Shown piece by piece: positions 42,382-51,018 of a DNA stretch of 64,000 nucleotides. This DNA comes from CAYVRJ01 sp964453645 (GTDB taxonomy: Bacteria > Bacillota > Clostridia > Christensenellales > JAWKQI01), in the NCBI GenBank assembly GCA_964453645.1, contig CAYVRJ010000001.1, positions 248,001 through 312,000 on the forward strand, written 5' to 3'. The translations under genes and the position numbers were made by a program. Each line of letters starts with the position of its first letter. The stretch's first letter is position 1. The notes beneath the pieces are model-generated. The model saw nothing but the letters and a program-made list of their open reading frames with translations. It had not been told where the DNA came from and did no database searches.

Positions 42382-44685
42382 ATGAGAGCGGTTATTATGG
42401 CGGGTGGAGAGGGCAGCAGACTTCGTCCACTAACTTGCGAATTGCCCAAGCCCATGGTGAGCATTATGGGCAAGCCCCTTTGTTCCTACAGTGTGGAGCT
42501 TCTGAAAAAACACGGTATAAACGATATCACCTTTACAACTTCTCAAAAAAACGCAAAAATAAAAGAATATTTCCAAGACGGCACGGCCTTTGGGGTTTGT
42601 TTTACATACAGCGAAGAGGACATGCCCATGTCTACCGCCGGGGGTGTGAAAAAAGCCCTGATCACCACCAGTGAAGATTTTTTGGTGCTCAGCGGAGATT
42701 GCTTAACCGACATCAATTTACAAAAACTCATTGAATTTCATAAATCCAACAGTGCAGATGTGACCATTGCTCTAAAAACCTCTGTGGAACCCCACAGTTT
42801 GAGCATTTCACTGTCAAGAGAAGACAGCACCATCACAGAAATTGCGGAAAAACCCCAGGGAACCGAAGTGTTTAGCGATCTGGTGAGCACCGGTATCTAT
42901 GTCCTAAGCCCCAATGTGCTGCCCATGATCCCCGACAACAAACCCTCGGATTTTATCCACGACATTTTACCCAAGCTCATGGGCGAGGGTTTTAAGGTAT
43001 GTGGATATTTATTTGACGAGTACTGGTGCGAAGTAATCAATATTGAAAACTACTTTAAAGTGCACGAAGATATGCTCAAGGGTAACGTGGCTGTGGATAT
43101 GCAAAAGTCCGAGAGCAACGGCATTTACTTGGGGGACAACGTTAAAATTTCCACCAGTGCCAGGTTGCAAGGCCCCGTGTACATCGGCAACAACGTGGTT
43201 GTGGAGGAGGGAGCGTTTATCAGTTCTTCCTGCATCTTCGACAACGGGTTTGTGGGCAAACACGCAAATATCAAGCGAAGCATTGTGCACAGCAATGCCG
43301 TGATTCACAGCAACTGCAAGTTGACAGGGGCAGTGGTGATGAACAATGTCACGGTGGGGGCAAAGAGCGTTGCGTTTGAGGGCTGTGTCATTGGATTTGG
43401 CACCCAACTGGCAGGGGAGAACAAAATTTCTCCCAAAGTTAAGATATGGCCCTGCAAACACATTCCCTTTGGCACAGCGGTGAATGAAAACATCGTGTTT
43501 GGCAATATGCCCTTGCGGGAGTTTTTCTCGAACGGAGAAATTTTAATCAACCAACCCATGCTGGTGACCCCCAGGGAACTCTCCCTCTTCTTAACCGCAC
43601 TGTCCCAGTATTTGGGCAACGGCAAAGTGGCCATTGGGGGAATACAAGAAATCTTTCAAGAAACCTTCACAATCGAAATGGCTGCCATTCTCTCTCATCT
43701 GGGCGTAAAGGTGTTAAACTGCAAGACCCAAACATTAGGCGTGTTTAAAAAATGTTTGAGCATGACGGGCGTGGATATGGCTATCTACGTGGGAAGGGAT
43801 AAGATTAGACTCATGGACAGTTTGGGCAACAGGATCTCCCCCCAAGTCCAGCAAAAGATTAAAAACGAAATGGAGGTAACCGGAAGCAAGTGTTTGGAGG
43901 TGCAGCCCATTAAGGAGCTGAGCGGCATTGAGGAAGCGTATATTGCAGAACTCAACGGGATCATTAAAAATTGCAAAGCCAAAATTGCCCTGTTTCAATC
44001 GGGTACGGCATACGACCAACTGTTTTTAAGTGCCGTATCGGACACCAACGTAGACGTGTCCACCTATGTGGTTGAGTCCAGAGAGCTGGCGGAGCAGATC
44101 GTGAGAAAACAGGGGTACGACTTTGGGGTCTGTTTTGCAGACGAAACCATGGAGATCGTTACGCCCGACAACAGCTATTCCGAAGGGCTTTTACCCTTGG
44201 CCTATTGGTATATCATCAACGTTGCAAAACCCGAGGAAATCAAAATTCCTCCCCTTCTCTATGATATTTTTAGCAGCTCTCGCTTCCACATGACCGAGTG
44301 TTCCGAAAGTGAAATACACTTTGAAAATGCCCTAAATCGTTTATTCAGCGATGGCGTGTATCTCTTGTGTCGATTATTGGAATGTGAAAAACCTATGAGT
44401 AGTATCGTTGCCTCCATTGAGGTGCGGTATAAAAAAACAAAAATACTCAGTTGCGATACAGCCCAGATTGGCAAGGTGTTAAACCAGTTTATTTATTACA
44501 ACGAAAACGCAAAGCGTTTAGATGGCATCACCTATCGGGTTTTAAACAGCACTGTTGTTTTAAAGCCGGGTATGTCTGAAATTCGTTTGTTTACCCAAAG
44601 TGCCAGTGCAGAGGTTGCCAACGAGCTGTGCGAGCAGGTATCTGCACAACTACAAAGCATTATAAAAAACGAACGTTCGTTATAG
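42382..44685 (+). CDS. Sugar-phosphate nucleotidyltransferase fused to a degenerate phosphomannomutase-like domain
   Basis: A 767-residue protein. Residues 1-235 form a nucleotidyltransferase with GGEGSRLRPLT (8-18), KPM (23-25) and GDCLTDI, as in mannose-1-phosphate guanylyltransferases. Residues about 245-370 are a left-handed beta-helix. The remaining 390 residues have the length and layout of phosphomannomutase, as in known GDP-mannose synthase fusions, but key motifs are missing: no TASHNP phosphoserine loop (YVGRD instead), no DGDxDR metal loop (FADET), and LKPGMSEIR for the SGTEP-type loop. It is probably regulatory rather than catalytic. It may supply GDP-mannose for the glycosyltransferase at 30-33.7 kb; the nucleotide and sugar are inferred. 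Confidence 0.78.
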   Translation: MRAVIMAGGEGSRLRPLTCELPKPMVSIMGKPLCSYSVELLKKHGINDITFTTSQKNAKIKEYFQDGTAFGVCFTYSEEDMPMSTAGGVKKALITTSEDFLVLSGDCLTDINLQKLIEFHKSNSADVTIALKTSVEPHSLSISLSREDSTITEIAEKPQGTEVFSDLVSTGIYVLSPNVLPMIPDNKPSDFIHDILPKLMGEGFKVCGYLFDEYWCEVINIENYFKVHEDMLKGNVAVDMQKSESNGIYLGDNVKISTSARLQGPVYIGNNVVVEEGAFISSSCIFDNGFVGKHANIKRSIVHSNAVIHSNCKLTGAVVMNNVTVGAKSVAFEGCVIGFGTQLAGENKISPKVKIWPCKHIPFGTAVNENIVFGNMPLREFFSNGEILINQPMLVTPRELSLFLTALSQYLGNGKVAIGGIQEIFQETFTIEMAAILSHLGVKVLNCKTQTLGVFKKCLSMTGVDMAIYVGRDKIRLMDSLGNRISPQVQQKIKNEMEVTGSKCLEVQPIKELSGIEEAYIAELNGIIKNCKAKIALFQSGTAYDQLFLSAVSDTNVDVSTYVVESRELAEQIVRKQGYDFGVCFADETMEIVTPDNSYSEGLLPLAYWYIINVAKPEEIKIPPLLYDIFSSSRFHMTECSESEIHFENALNRLFSDGVYLLCRLLECEKPMSSIVASIEVRYKKTKILSCDTAQIGKVLNQFIYYNENAKRLDGITYRVLNSTVVLKPGMSEIRLFTQSASAEVANELCEQVSAQLQSIIKNERSL

Positions 44686-45066
44686 TTTGAGTTTTTTCTG
44701 AATGCGTTTTTTAATGGATTGATACCCTCGGAGCAGGGCAACGGCAATGAGAAATCCCCCAAAAATGGTTTTGAGCAAATCATTTTCTGTAATAGAAGCC
44801 AGATAACTGCCCAAAAAGGAGAAAGCCACTCCGGCCAGCACTAAAAAAATACATTGTTTAATATCAATCATTTTATTTTTTATGTGCACGATTAAAGCTA
44901 CGATGGCCATAGGAATAAACGCAAACAAATTGATTGCCTGTGCACCCTGCTGGGAAAACCCCAAAAAAATTGTTAAAAATGGGATGAGTACCACTCCGCC
45001 GCCAATGCCCATACCCCCGATGGTGCCAAAGATGAGTCCCGCTAAGATTAAAACAAAAATATCCAT
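44680..45066 (-). CDS. TauE/SafE (TSUP) half-size membrane protein, second unit
   Basis: A 128-residue membrane protein with four hydrophobic segments. GTIGGMGIGGGVVLIPFL matches the glycine-rich repeat of TSUP transporters (sulfite/organosulfonate exporter family), which normally contain two such repeats in about 250 residues. Here it forms only one half and starts on the stop codon of its partner (TAATG overlap), so the two likely assemble into one transporter. It ends in a basic tail and overlaps the convergent nucleotidyltransferase gene by 6 bases. Confidence 0.82.
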   Translation of the reverse strand: MDIFVLILAGLIFGTIGGMGIGGGVVLIPFLTIFLGFSQQGAQAINLFAFIPMAIVALIVHIKNKMIDIKQCIFLVLAGVAFSFLGSYLASITENDLLKTIFGGFLIAVALLRGYQSIKKRIQKKLKL

Positions 45067-45413
45067 TACAAAATTAACCGCAGTCCTGAAATTAAAATAA
45101 TAATGGTAAACAAGTCATTTAATAATTTTGTTGGTACTTTTTTTAATAAAAATCCTCCGATTATCCCGCCAATTGTGGCTCCAATGCCCACATACAGTCC
45201 GCTGGTAATATCTAAAAACCCTAATGAATGATACATAAATGCCGATACTATAGTTATGGGAAGAATACAAAAAACAGAAGTGGCATGTGCTTTTTTAGGT
45301 TCAACGCCAAGCCTTGTCAACCCGTCCACAACCACAATGCCTCCGCCGGAACCCAACAGCCCGTTGACGATGCCGGCAACTATTCCGATTAAAATTTTTA
45401 AAAATTTTTTCAA
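45066..45413 (-). CDS. TauE/SafE (TSUP) half-size membrane protein, first unit
   Basis: About 115 residues with four hydrophobic segments and the repeat NGLLGSGGGIVVVDGL, the other half of a TSUP-type transporter. I choose TTG 45413, which follows GGAG by 7 bases and gives the family-like N-terminus KKFLKILIGIVAG; a GTG at 45443 has no ribosome binding site. It is co-transcribed with the second unit. The substrate may be sulfite, sulfonate or another anion. Confidence 0.8.
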   Translation of the reverse strand: MKKFLKILIGIVAGIVNGLLGSGGGIVVVDGLTRLGVEPKKAHATSVFCILPITIVSAFMYHSLGFLDITSGLYVGIGATIGGIIGGFLLKKVPTKLLNDLFTIIILISGLRLIL

Positions 45414-45500
45414 ATGATTGCTCCATTTTTGATTAGTGTGCACAAATGTCGAAAAAAGTATGAATTCAATAAATTCCCATCAAAAATTACACACATTTTG

Positions 45501-45530
45501 TTGACGAACAGTCTGCAATTGTGTTAAAAT
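45501..45530 (+). promoter_or_regulatory. Promoter before the transglycosylase-flgB cluster
   Basis: TTGACG at 45501-45506 and TAAAAT at 45525-45530 with an 18-base spacer. It lies 73 bases before the transglycosylase start and may drive the first flagellar transcript by sigma-A, as the early fla/che promoter does in B. subtilis. Confidence 0.65.
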
Positions 45531-45602
45531 GAAATCAATATTTAAATTGTACAAGTCTGCAATAAATTTGCAGCTTAACGAAAGGGTAGGTTTTTTATTT
45601 AA

Positions 45603-46283
45603 ATGACGAGTAGCGTAGCCAATGCAAATGCCCGAATCAGCCAGGTTCGCCAGCAAATGAATAGTCTATCGCCAAAGCGGCAAGGGGGTTCGTTTTCTCA
45701 GAAGTTGGAAAACGAAATGTACGCAAGTACCTCCGTTGCAAAACGTACTCCCGAGGAAACCAAATTAACCAAAGGTGAGGTATTCACGAATCCGCCGGTG
45801 ATGTTCCAAAAAGCATCTGCCGTTACCTCAGTTGCGGATACCACCGGTGTTTTAAAAAATGCAGATAAATATGCAGATATCATAGAGAGTGCAGCAAAGG
45901 AGTTTAATGTAAACCCTTCGCTGATCAGAGGTATTATTCAAACAGAATCCAGCTTTAATCCAAAAGCAGTGTCCAGAGTGGGTGCCCAGGGGCTCATGCA
46001 GTTGATGCCCGGTACGGCAAAGGAATTGGGCGTGACCGATCCCTTTGATCCGGAGCAGAACATACGGGGCGGCACCAAATACATATCACAATTGTTAAAA
46101 AGATTCGACGGCGATGTAAAACTTGCAGTTGCATCATATAATACAGGACCGGGAAGAATTTCGAAATTGGGAATTACCCCAAACACCTCAAATCCTCAGG
46201 ATTATTTAAAAATTTCGTCGGGTGTACAAGGGTATGTGAATAAAGTACTGAAGTTTACAAATGTGTTCTTAGGGAACTCATAA
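45603..46283 (+). CDS. Lytic transglycosylase (SLT domain), flagella-linked
   Basis: A 226-residue protein whose C-terminal part is an SLT-type transglycosylase: catalytic Glu115 in IIQTESSFNP, then GAQGLMQLMPGTA and ASYNTGPGR. The first 80 residues are a low-complexity Ser/Gln/Lys region with no signal peptide, as in flagellar rod-associated muramidases that leave by the flagellar export system. It lies 19 bases before flgB, so it probably opens the wall for the rod. Export route is inferred. Confidence 0.85.
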   Translation: MTSSVANANARISQVRQQMNSLSPKRQGGSFSQKLENEMYASTSVAKRTPEETKLTKGEVFTNPPVMFQKASAVTSVADTTGVLKNADKYADIIESAAKEFNVNPSLIRGIIQTESSFNPKAVSRVGAQGLMQLMPGTAKELGVTDPFDPEQNIRGGTKYISQLLKRFDGDVKLAVASYNTGPGRISKLGITPNTSNPQDYLKISSGVQGYVNKVLKFTNVFLGNS

Positions 46284-46302
46284 ACAAAAGGGGGGACTTA
46301 TC

Positions 46303-46701
46303 GTGTTTGGTACATTAAACTTAATTCAAAAGGGCTTGGATGCGTCTTGGATGAGAGGGGAAGTCATCAACAACAACATTGCAAACGTTGATACACCCAA
46401 CTTCAAGCGTTCTGCTGTGGCATTTGAAGAACACTTCAAAGCAGCTATGGCGGGGGGAGACGACGGATTCCATGCAAAGATAACCAGAGAAAAACACATG
46501 GATTTTGGCTCCGGAAGAAGAGGCTCCATCGATGCCGAAGTGGTGCAAGACAACACCACCACCATGCGTATGGACGGCAACAACGTTGATATAGACAAAG
46601 AGATGACCGATCTGGCCCGCAACACCATCTACTACCAAACCTTGTCCCGCAAGGCATCGGGAGAGATCAACCAGTTGCGCACAGCCATCAAAGGTCAGTA
46701 A
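46303..46701 (+). CDS. flgB: Flagellar basal-body rod protein FlgB
   Basis: A 132-residue proximal rod protein: the N-terminal NNIANVDTPNFKR (shared by rod and hook proteins) and the C-terminal NTIYYQTLSRKASGEINQLR. The GTG start follows a run of G. It forms the rod with FlgC and others. As in B. subtilis flgB is the first flagellar gene. Confidence 0.95.
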   Translation: MFGTLNLIQKGLDASWMRGEVINNNIANVDTPNFKRSAVAFEEHFKAAMAGGDDGFHAKITREKHMDFGSGRRGSIDAEVVQDNTTTMRMDGNNVDIDKEMTDLARNTIYYQTLSRKASGEINQLRTAIKGQ

Positions 46702-46725
46702 AATAGTTTTTGGAGGGTTTTAATA

Positions 46726-47187
46726 ATGTCATTTTTGAAATCGTTTGATATTTCTTCCTCGGCATTGACAGCGCAGCGGCTGAGAATGGATGTGGTTGCA
46801 GAAAATATTGCAAACATCAACACCACCCGCACTGCCAACGGCGATCCCTATCGCCGCAGATACGTGCTCTTCCAAGAGCGGGAGGGTTCCTTTTCGGATT
46901 TTTATAAAAGTGCCATGAATGCTGATAAAGCTGACAATGGTGTCACAACTTCGCCGGGCAGAGGTGTTCGGGTTACGGCTGTTATGGAGGAGGATTCTCC
47001 CTTTAAGATCGAGTACAACCCAGGCCACCCGGATGCGGACGAACAGGGTTATGTGCGCTTGCCCAACGTGGATCTCGCCCGCGAGATGATCGACATGATG
47101 AGTGCAACCCGTTCCTACGAGGCAAACATCACGGCTGTGAACGCATTTAAGAACATGGCTACCCAGGCACTGCAAATAGGCAAATAA
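46726..47187 (+). CDS. flgC: Flagellar basal-body rod protein FlgC
   Basis: A 153-residue rod protein with DISSSALTAQRLRMDVVAENIAN at its start (helix shared by rod proteins), PGHPDADEQGYVRLPNVDLAREM typical of FlgC, and a C-terminal helix. It lies 24 bases after flgB behind GGAGG. Confidence 0.96.
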   Translation: MSFLKSFDISSSALTAQRLRMDVVAENIANINTTRTANGDPYRRRYVLFQEREGSFSDFYKSAMNADKADNGVTTSPGRGVRVTAVMEEDSPFKIEYNPGHPDADEQGYVRLPNVDLAREMIDMMSATRSYEANITAVNAFKNMATQALQIGK

Positions 47188-47209
47188 TCTTTTTTCGAGG
47201 TATATATAG

Positions 47210-47515
47210 ATGATGCAAACAGTTTCTTCACTCAAACCACTGTCTCCCATTATGGGGCCACAGGCCACACAAGATGTTACATCCAAGAAAAACGGCATGG
47301 GTTTTTCTGATTTCTTGAATAATGCAATTCAAAATGCAGAAAATACCGCAGAGGTGTCCCGAGAGATGACCAATGCACTCCTGTCCGGTGAGACAGACGA
47401 CCTTCACTCCGTGACTATCGCCGGTGAGAAGGCAGACTTGGCTCTCAACCTCGTGATTCAGGTGCGCAACAAAGTTGTGGACGCATACAACGAGATTATG
47501 AGAATGCAGGTCTAG
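47210..47515 (+). CDS. fliE: Flagellar hook-basal body protein FliE
   Basis: A 101-residue adapter between the MS ring and the rod. The C-terminal LNLVIQVRNKVVDAYNEIMRMQV is the FliE signature. In B. subtilis fliF follows at once; here the next gene is fliO. Confidence 0.94.
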   Translation: MMQTVSSLKPLSPIMGPQATQDVTSKKNGMGFSDFLNNAIQNAENTAEVSREMTNALLSGETDDLHSVTIAGEKADLALNLVIQVRNKVVDAYNEIMRMQV

Positions 47516-47543
47516 GCCTTGGGTTTACACAAAGGAGAAAAGA

Positions 47544-48020
47544 ATGGCACAGCCAATTGGCACAACTGAAGTCTTAACAGCACTGTTTTCCCTAGCTTTG
47601 GTGCTTGTGGCTGTGTACTACACAACAAAATATGTTGCACGAAAAGCTTCGGGAAATACAGCTTTTGCTAGAAAAAAGGGCAGTCGGGGTTCCGGAGCTT
47701 TTTTTAGGAAAAATATTCATCGACAAATTTCGGTATTAGACCGGGTGAATATAACCAAGGAAAAAGCCCTGTTGGTGATTGCCTATCAGGACAAGCAGTA
47801 TTTGTTGGGTGTGGGCGAACGGGAGATCAGTGTTTTGGAAAAAGGGGCGTATACGCCACCCCCCGAGCCAGAAGAGCCCGAGAATACCAACCATCCAAGT
47901 TACCCCGATAATTTTATTACAAGATGGATCTTTAAACAAAACGTCAAAAAAGACAACATCCCAAAAAACTTTGACGATGTTTTGAAAGACACGCAGGAAA
48001 AAGACGGAGGCGATCCTTGA
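47544..48020 (+). CDS. fliO: FliO/FliZ-like flagellar export protein
   Basis: A 158-residue single-pass protein with an N-terminal membrane segment (about 9-30), then basic residues and a beta domain with RQISVLDRVNITKEKALLV and KQYLLGVGE, typical of FliO. It helps assemble the FliP core of the export gate. A Pro/Glu-rich tail follows. It overlaps fliP by 4 bases, confirming its place. Confidence 0.84.
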   Translation: MAQPIGTTEVLTALFSLALVLVAVYYTTKYVARKASGNTAFARKKGSRGSGAFFRKNIHRQISVLDRVNITKEKALLVIAYQDKQYLLGVGEREISVLEKGAYTPPPEPEEPENTNHPSYPDNFITRWIFKQNVKKDNIPKNFDDVLKDTQEKDGGDP

Positions 48021-48829
48021 AGAAGTGGATAAGACTAGGTAAAATCTTAATACTTACAATTTTCGTTTCCGGTGTGATCATTTTAACAACCAGTTGTGCG
48101 CAACTGGATCCCACAGGGATGGATGATGCCACCACAGCCCAAGCACCCGGCATACTGGATCAGTTGGCGGGTATGTTGAGTTCCCGCTCATCCAGCTTGC
48201 AAATTGTGGCACTCTTGACCATTATCACCTTAGCACCATCCATATTAATTTTATTTACCGGGTTTACTCGAATTGTCATCGTATTGTCATTTACAAAAAA
48301 CGCAATGGGTATGCAGCAAATGCCTCCCAGCCAAGTTTTGGTGGGACTTGCTCTGATACTCACATTTTTTGTAATGGGCCCCGTGTTCGATCAAATGCGA
48401 ACCGAAGCCTACGACCCATACATCACTGGAGAGATCACCCAAGAAGAGGCAATCTCAAAGGCATCGGTTCCCCTTCGGCGATTTATGCTGCGGCAAATCT
48501 TCCCCAGCGATTTATCCACCTTTGTCGCCTATTCCGGGTTAGAGCCGGTGGTCATCCAAGAAAATACGGTGCCCACCGAGGAAGTGCTGCCCACCAGGGT
48601 GTTGCTACCCGCATTTGTAACCAGCGAAATTAAACGGGGATTTCTCATTGGATTTTTCATCTACATCCCCTTTATTGTGGTGGACATGATCGTGGCATCC
48701 ACGCTGATGTCCATGGGTATGATGATGCTTCCCCCCATAGTTATTTCTCTGCCCTTTAAGGTCTTGTTGTTTGTCATGGTGGACGGGTGGATGCTCACCG
48801 TCCAGAGCCTGATGAACAGTTTTACATAG
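48017..48829 (+). CDS. fliP: Flagellar export gate protein FliP
   Basis: A 270-residue core subunit of the type III export gate. The N-terminal hydrophobic segment is a cleavable signal, here ending in a lipobox-like TTSC. The family motifs FTRIVIVLSFTKNAMGMQ and LPAFVTSEIKRGFLIGF follow, with four membrane segments in all. The TTG start overlaps fliO; GGAGG lies 8 bases upstream. Confidence 0.96.
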   Translation: MKKWIRLGKILILTIFVSGVIILTTSCAQLDPTGMDDATTAQAPGILDQLAGMLSSRSSSLQIVALLTIITLAPSILILFTGFTRIVIVLSFTKNAMGMQQMPPSQVLVGLALILTFFVMGPVFDQMRTEAYDPYITGEITQEEAISKASVPLRRFMLRQIFPSDLSTFVAYSGLEPVVIQENTVPTEEVLPTRVLLPAFVTSEIKRGFLIGFFIYIPFIVVDMIVASTLMSMGMMMLPPIVISLPFKVLLFVMVDGWMLTVQSLMNSFT

Positions 48830-48863
48830 CTTTTTTATAAATGTGTTATAATATTTTTAGGAG

Positions 48864-49142
48864 GTGAGTTACATAGATCAAGCAGAAGTTATCCGCATCA
48901 TGCAGGATGCCATCAGCACCATTGTTATTGCTGCCCTGCCCATGATGGCCGTTGCGTTGATTATTGGTATCATTATATCTATATTTCAGGCGGCAACGCA
49001 GATTAACGAACAAACCTTGGCGTTTGTTCCCAAAATAATCGGCATTTTTTTGACGCTCTTGTTGTTTGCGGGGTTTATCTTCTCTACGGTGCAAGGATTT
49101 ACGGAACGTCTGTTTGGTTATATTAACTCAATGATCACGTAA
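48864..49142 (+). CDS. fliQ: Flagellar export gate protein FliQ; start codon unusual
   Basis: About 89-92 residues with two membrane segments and SIFQAATQINEQTLAFVPKI (split here as the FliQ hallmark). The start is a puzzle: a perfect AGGAGGTGA lies at 48859-48867, and the only standard in-frame codon is GTG at 48864, inside that site. An ATA at 48873 is 8 bases after the AGGAGG core and gives the N-terminus in line with other FliQ. I give the GTG coordinate. An extended -10 TGTTATAAT (48844-48852) sits just upstream. Confidence 0.93.
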   Translation: MSYIDQAEVIRIMQDAISTIVIAALPMMAVALIIGIIISIFQAATQINEQTLAFVPKIIGIFLTLLLFAGFIFSTVQGFTERLFGYINSMIT

Positions 49143-49147
49143 GCGCT

Positions 49148-49921
49148 ATGGTGACAGTTGCACTGGATTATTACTTCCTGCTGTTTTTGCGAGCCTCTGG
49201 TTTAATTTTTTCCTCCCCCATCTTTGGGAGAAAGAACATACCAAGTTTGGCAAAAATAGGATTTGCAGGGGCATTGGCATATTTATTTTTTTCAGATGTG
49301 GTCACAGTGACTCCCATCGTCTACGACAGCACCCTCACCTTTGTGCTCTTGTGTTTGACGGAGCTCATGTTCGGCATCATTTTTGGATTTGTGACCAACC
49401 TGTTTTTAACACTGGTGTTCACAGCCGGACAGTTAATCGATATGCAGACTGGCTTTGGTATGGTAAACGTATTCGACGTGCAGTCAAACATCAGCATACC
49501 CATAACAGGAAATATTTTAAACATCACGCTGTTGGTGGTTTTTTTCCTGACAAACGGACATATGAAGCTGATACGGATTTTATATGTGACAGTTTTAAAA
49601 CTGCCCGTGGGCACCGTGAACGTGATGCCCGAAATTGCAGTGGTGGCAACACAACTGTTCTCCATGTCCTTTATGCTCTCGTTAAACGTGGCCATCCCCA
49701 TCATTTTTGCGGGGCTGCTCACCGAGGCAACTCTGGGCATTATTGTAAAATCTATGCCCCAGCTCAACGTGTTTTCGGTAGGTATGCCGTTAAAAGTGTT
49801 GATGGGTATCACCATTTTTTCGTTGATTATTCCCGTATTTGTGGAATTTTCAAACACAATCTTTGACAATATGTTTGCGGGCATGGAACAAATGTTTGCA
49901 ACCTTTCTGCCAGTGCGATGA
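49148..49921 (+). CDS. fliR: Flagellar export gate protein FliR
   Basis: A 257-residue membrane protein with about six segments, including FGRKNIPSLAKIGFAGALAY (split) and QLIDMQTGFGMVNVFDVQ, the FliR hallmark. With FliP and FliQ it builds the helical gate. It overlaps flhB by 4 bases. Confidence 0.95.
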   Translation: MVTVALDYYFLLFLRASGLIFSSPIFGRKNIPSLAKIGFAGALAYLFFSDVVTVTPIVYDSTLTFVLLCLTELMFGIIFGFVTNLFLTLVFTAGQLIDMQTGFGMVNVFDVQSNISIPITGNILNITLLVVFFLTNGHMKLIRILYVTVLKLPVGTVNVMPEIAVVATQLFSMSFMLSLNVAIPIIFAGLLTEATLGIIVKSMPQLNVFSVGMPLKVLMGITIFSLIIPVFVEFSNTIFDNMFAGMEQMFATFLPVR

Positions 49922-50976
49922 ATCAGTCGGGTGAGCGCACAGAAAAGGCCACCCCGAAAAAGCGCAAAGATGCGCGGGCAAAGGGGCAGGTTCGAAAGAG
50001 TACCGAAGTAAACACAGCGGTTACGCTGATCATCATGTTTTCTGCGCTAAAAGTCTTTGGCCAAGGGCTGGTTGACGGTTTGGCGGATCTCATGACAAAG
50101 TTTTTATCGGGCACAGCAACCTATGTGAAAGATATTTCCTATCCGGATATCACAAACTCCATGGCGCAGGCGCTGGTCCAGTTTGCAACCATCGCAGCAC
50201 CCATGCTGATTGTGGCCATGCTTGCGGGAATATTTATCAACGTGGTGCAGGTGAAATTTTTATTCTCCACCAAGGCACTCAAGCCAAGCTTTGGCAAGTT
50301 AAACCCTCTCAAGGGTATCAAACGAATGTTTTCCATGAAAACATTGATCGAACTAATCAAATCAGTTCTGAAACTAATTGTCATCGCCGTACTCGCATAC
50401 GGCCAGATAACCATGTATCAGATTGATTATATAAAGAGTATGCGCACAACAGTGGGCGCTTCGGCAGTGTATATTGTGTCTGCCATCATCGACACGGCCC
50501 TTTTGATCGGCGTTGCACTGCTCATCTTATCGGGTTTCGACTACCTCTACCAGTGGTGGCGGTATGAAAAAGACCTAAAGATGACCAAACACGAAGTGAA
50601 GATGGAGCACAAGCAGATGGAGGGCGATCCCCAGATTAAGGGGAAGATCAAGCAAAAGCAGCTTCAAATGGCTGCCATGCGTATGATGCAGGACGTGCCC
50701 GATGCGGATGTTGTCATCACCAACCCAACCCACTACGCCGTGGCCCTCAAGTATGATTCCGAAAAAGGTGCAGCCCCTGTGGTGCTGGCCAAGGGCGTGG
50801 ATTACGTGGCACAGCGCATTAAAGAAATCGCCAGAGAAGCGGGGGTAGAGATGTATGAGGACAGGGCGTTGGCTCAGTCGTTGTACAAGCTGTGCGAGCC
50901 GGGGAGGGAAATCCCCTTCGAACTCTACCAAGCCGTTGCGGAGATTTTGGCACATATTTACAAAATGAGAAAATAA
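49918..50976 (+). CDS. flhB: Flagellar export switch protein FlhB
   Basis: A 352-residue protein with four membrane segments and a cytoplasmic domain holding the autocleavage site NPTH at 269-272, which switches export from hook to filament substrates. The N-terminus GERTEKATPKKRKDAR is typical. Standard position after fliR. Confidence 0.97.
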   Translation: MNQSGERTEKATPKKRKDARAKGQVRKSTEVNTAVTLIIMFSALKVFGQGLVDGLADLMTKFLSGTATYVKDISYPDITNSMAQALVQFATIAAPMLIVAMLAGIFINVVQVKFLFSTKALKPSFGKLNPLKGIKRMFSMKTLIELIKSVLKLIVIAVLAYGQITMYQIDYIKSMRTTVGASAVYIVSAIIDTALLIGVALLILSGFDYLYQWWRYEKDLKMTKHEVKMEHKQMEGDPQIKGKIKQKQLQMAAMRMMQDVPDADVVITNPTHYAVALKYDSEKGAAPVVLAKGVDYVAQRIKEIAREAGVEMYEDRALAQSLYKLCEPGREIPFELYQAVAEILAHIYKMRK

Positions 50977-51018
50977 CGCCGGAAGTCGGAAAAACTTGCG
51001 GCCTACAGGAGAGCATTC

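Noticed and set aside
48017..48130. FliP as a lipoprotein because of its TTSC motif
   Set aside because: FliP normally has a cleaved signal sequence and the rest is a clear FliP; lipidation would be odd and the motif may be chance.
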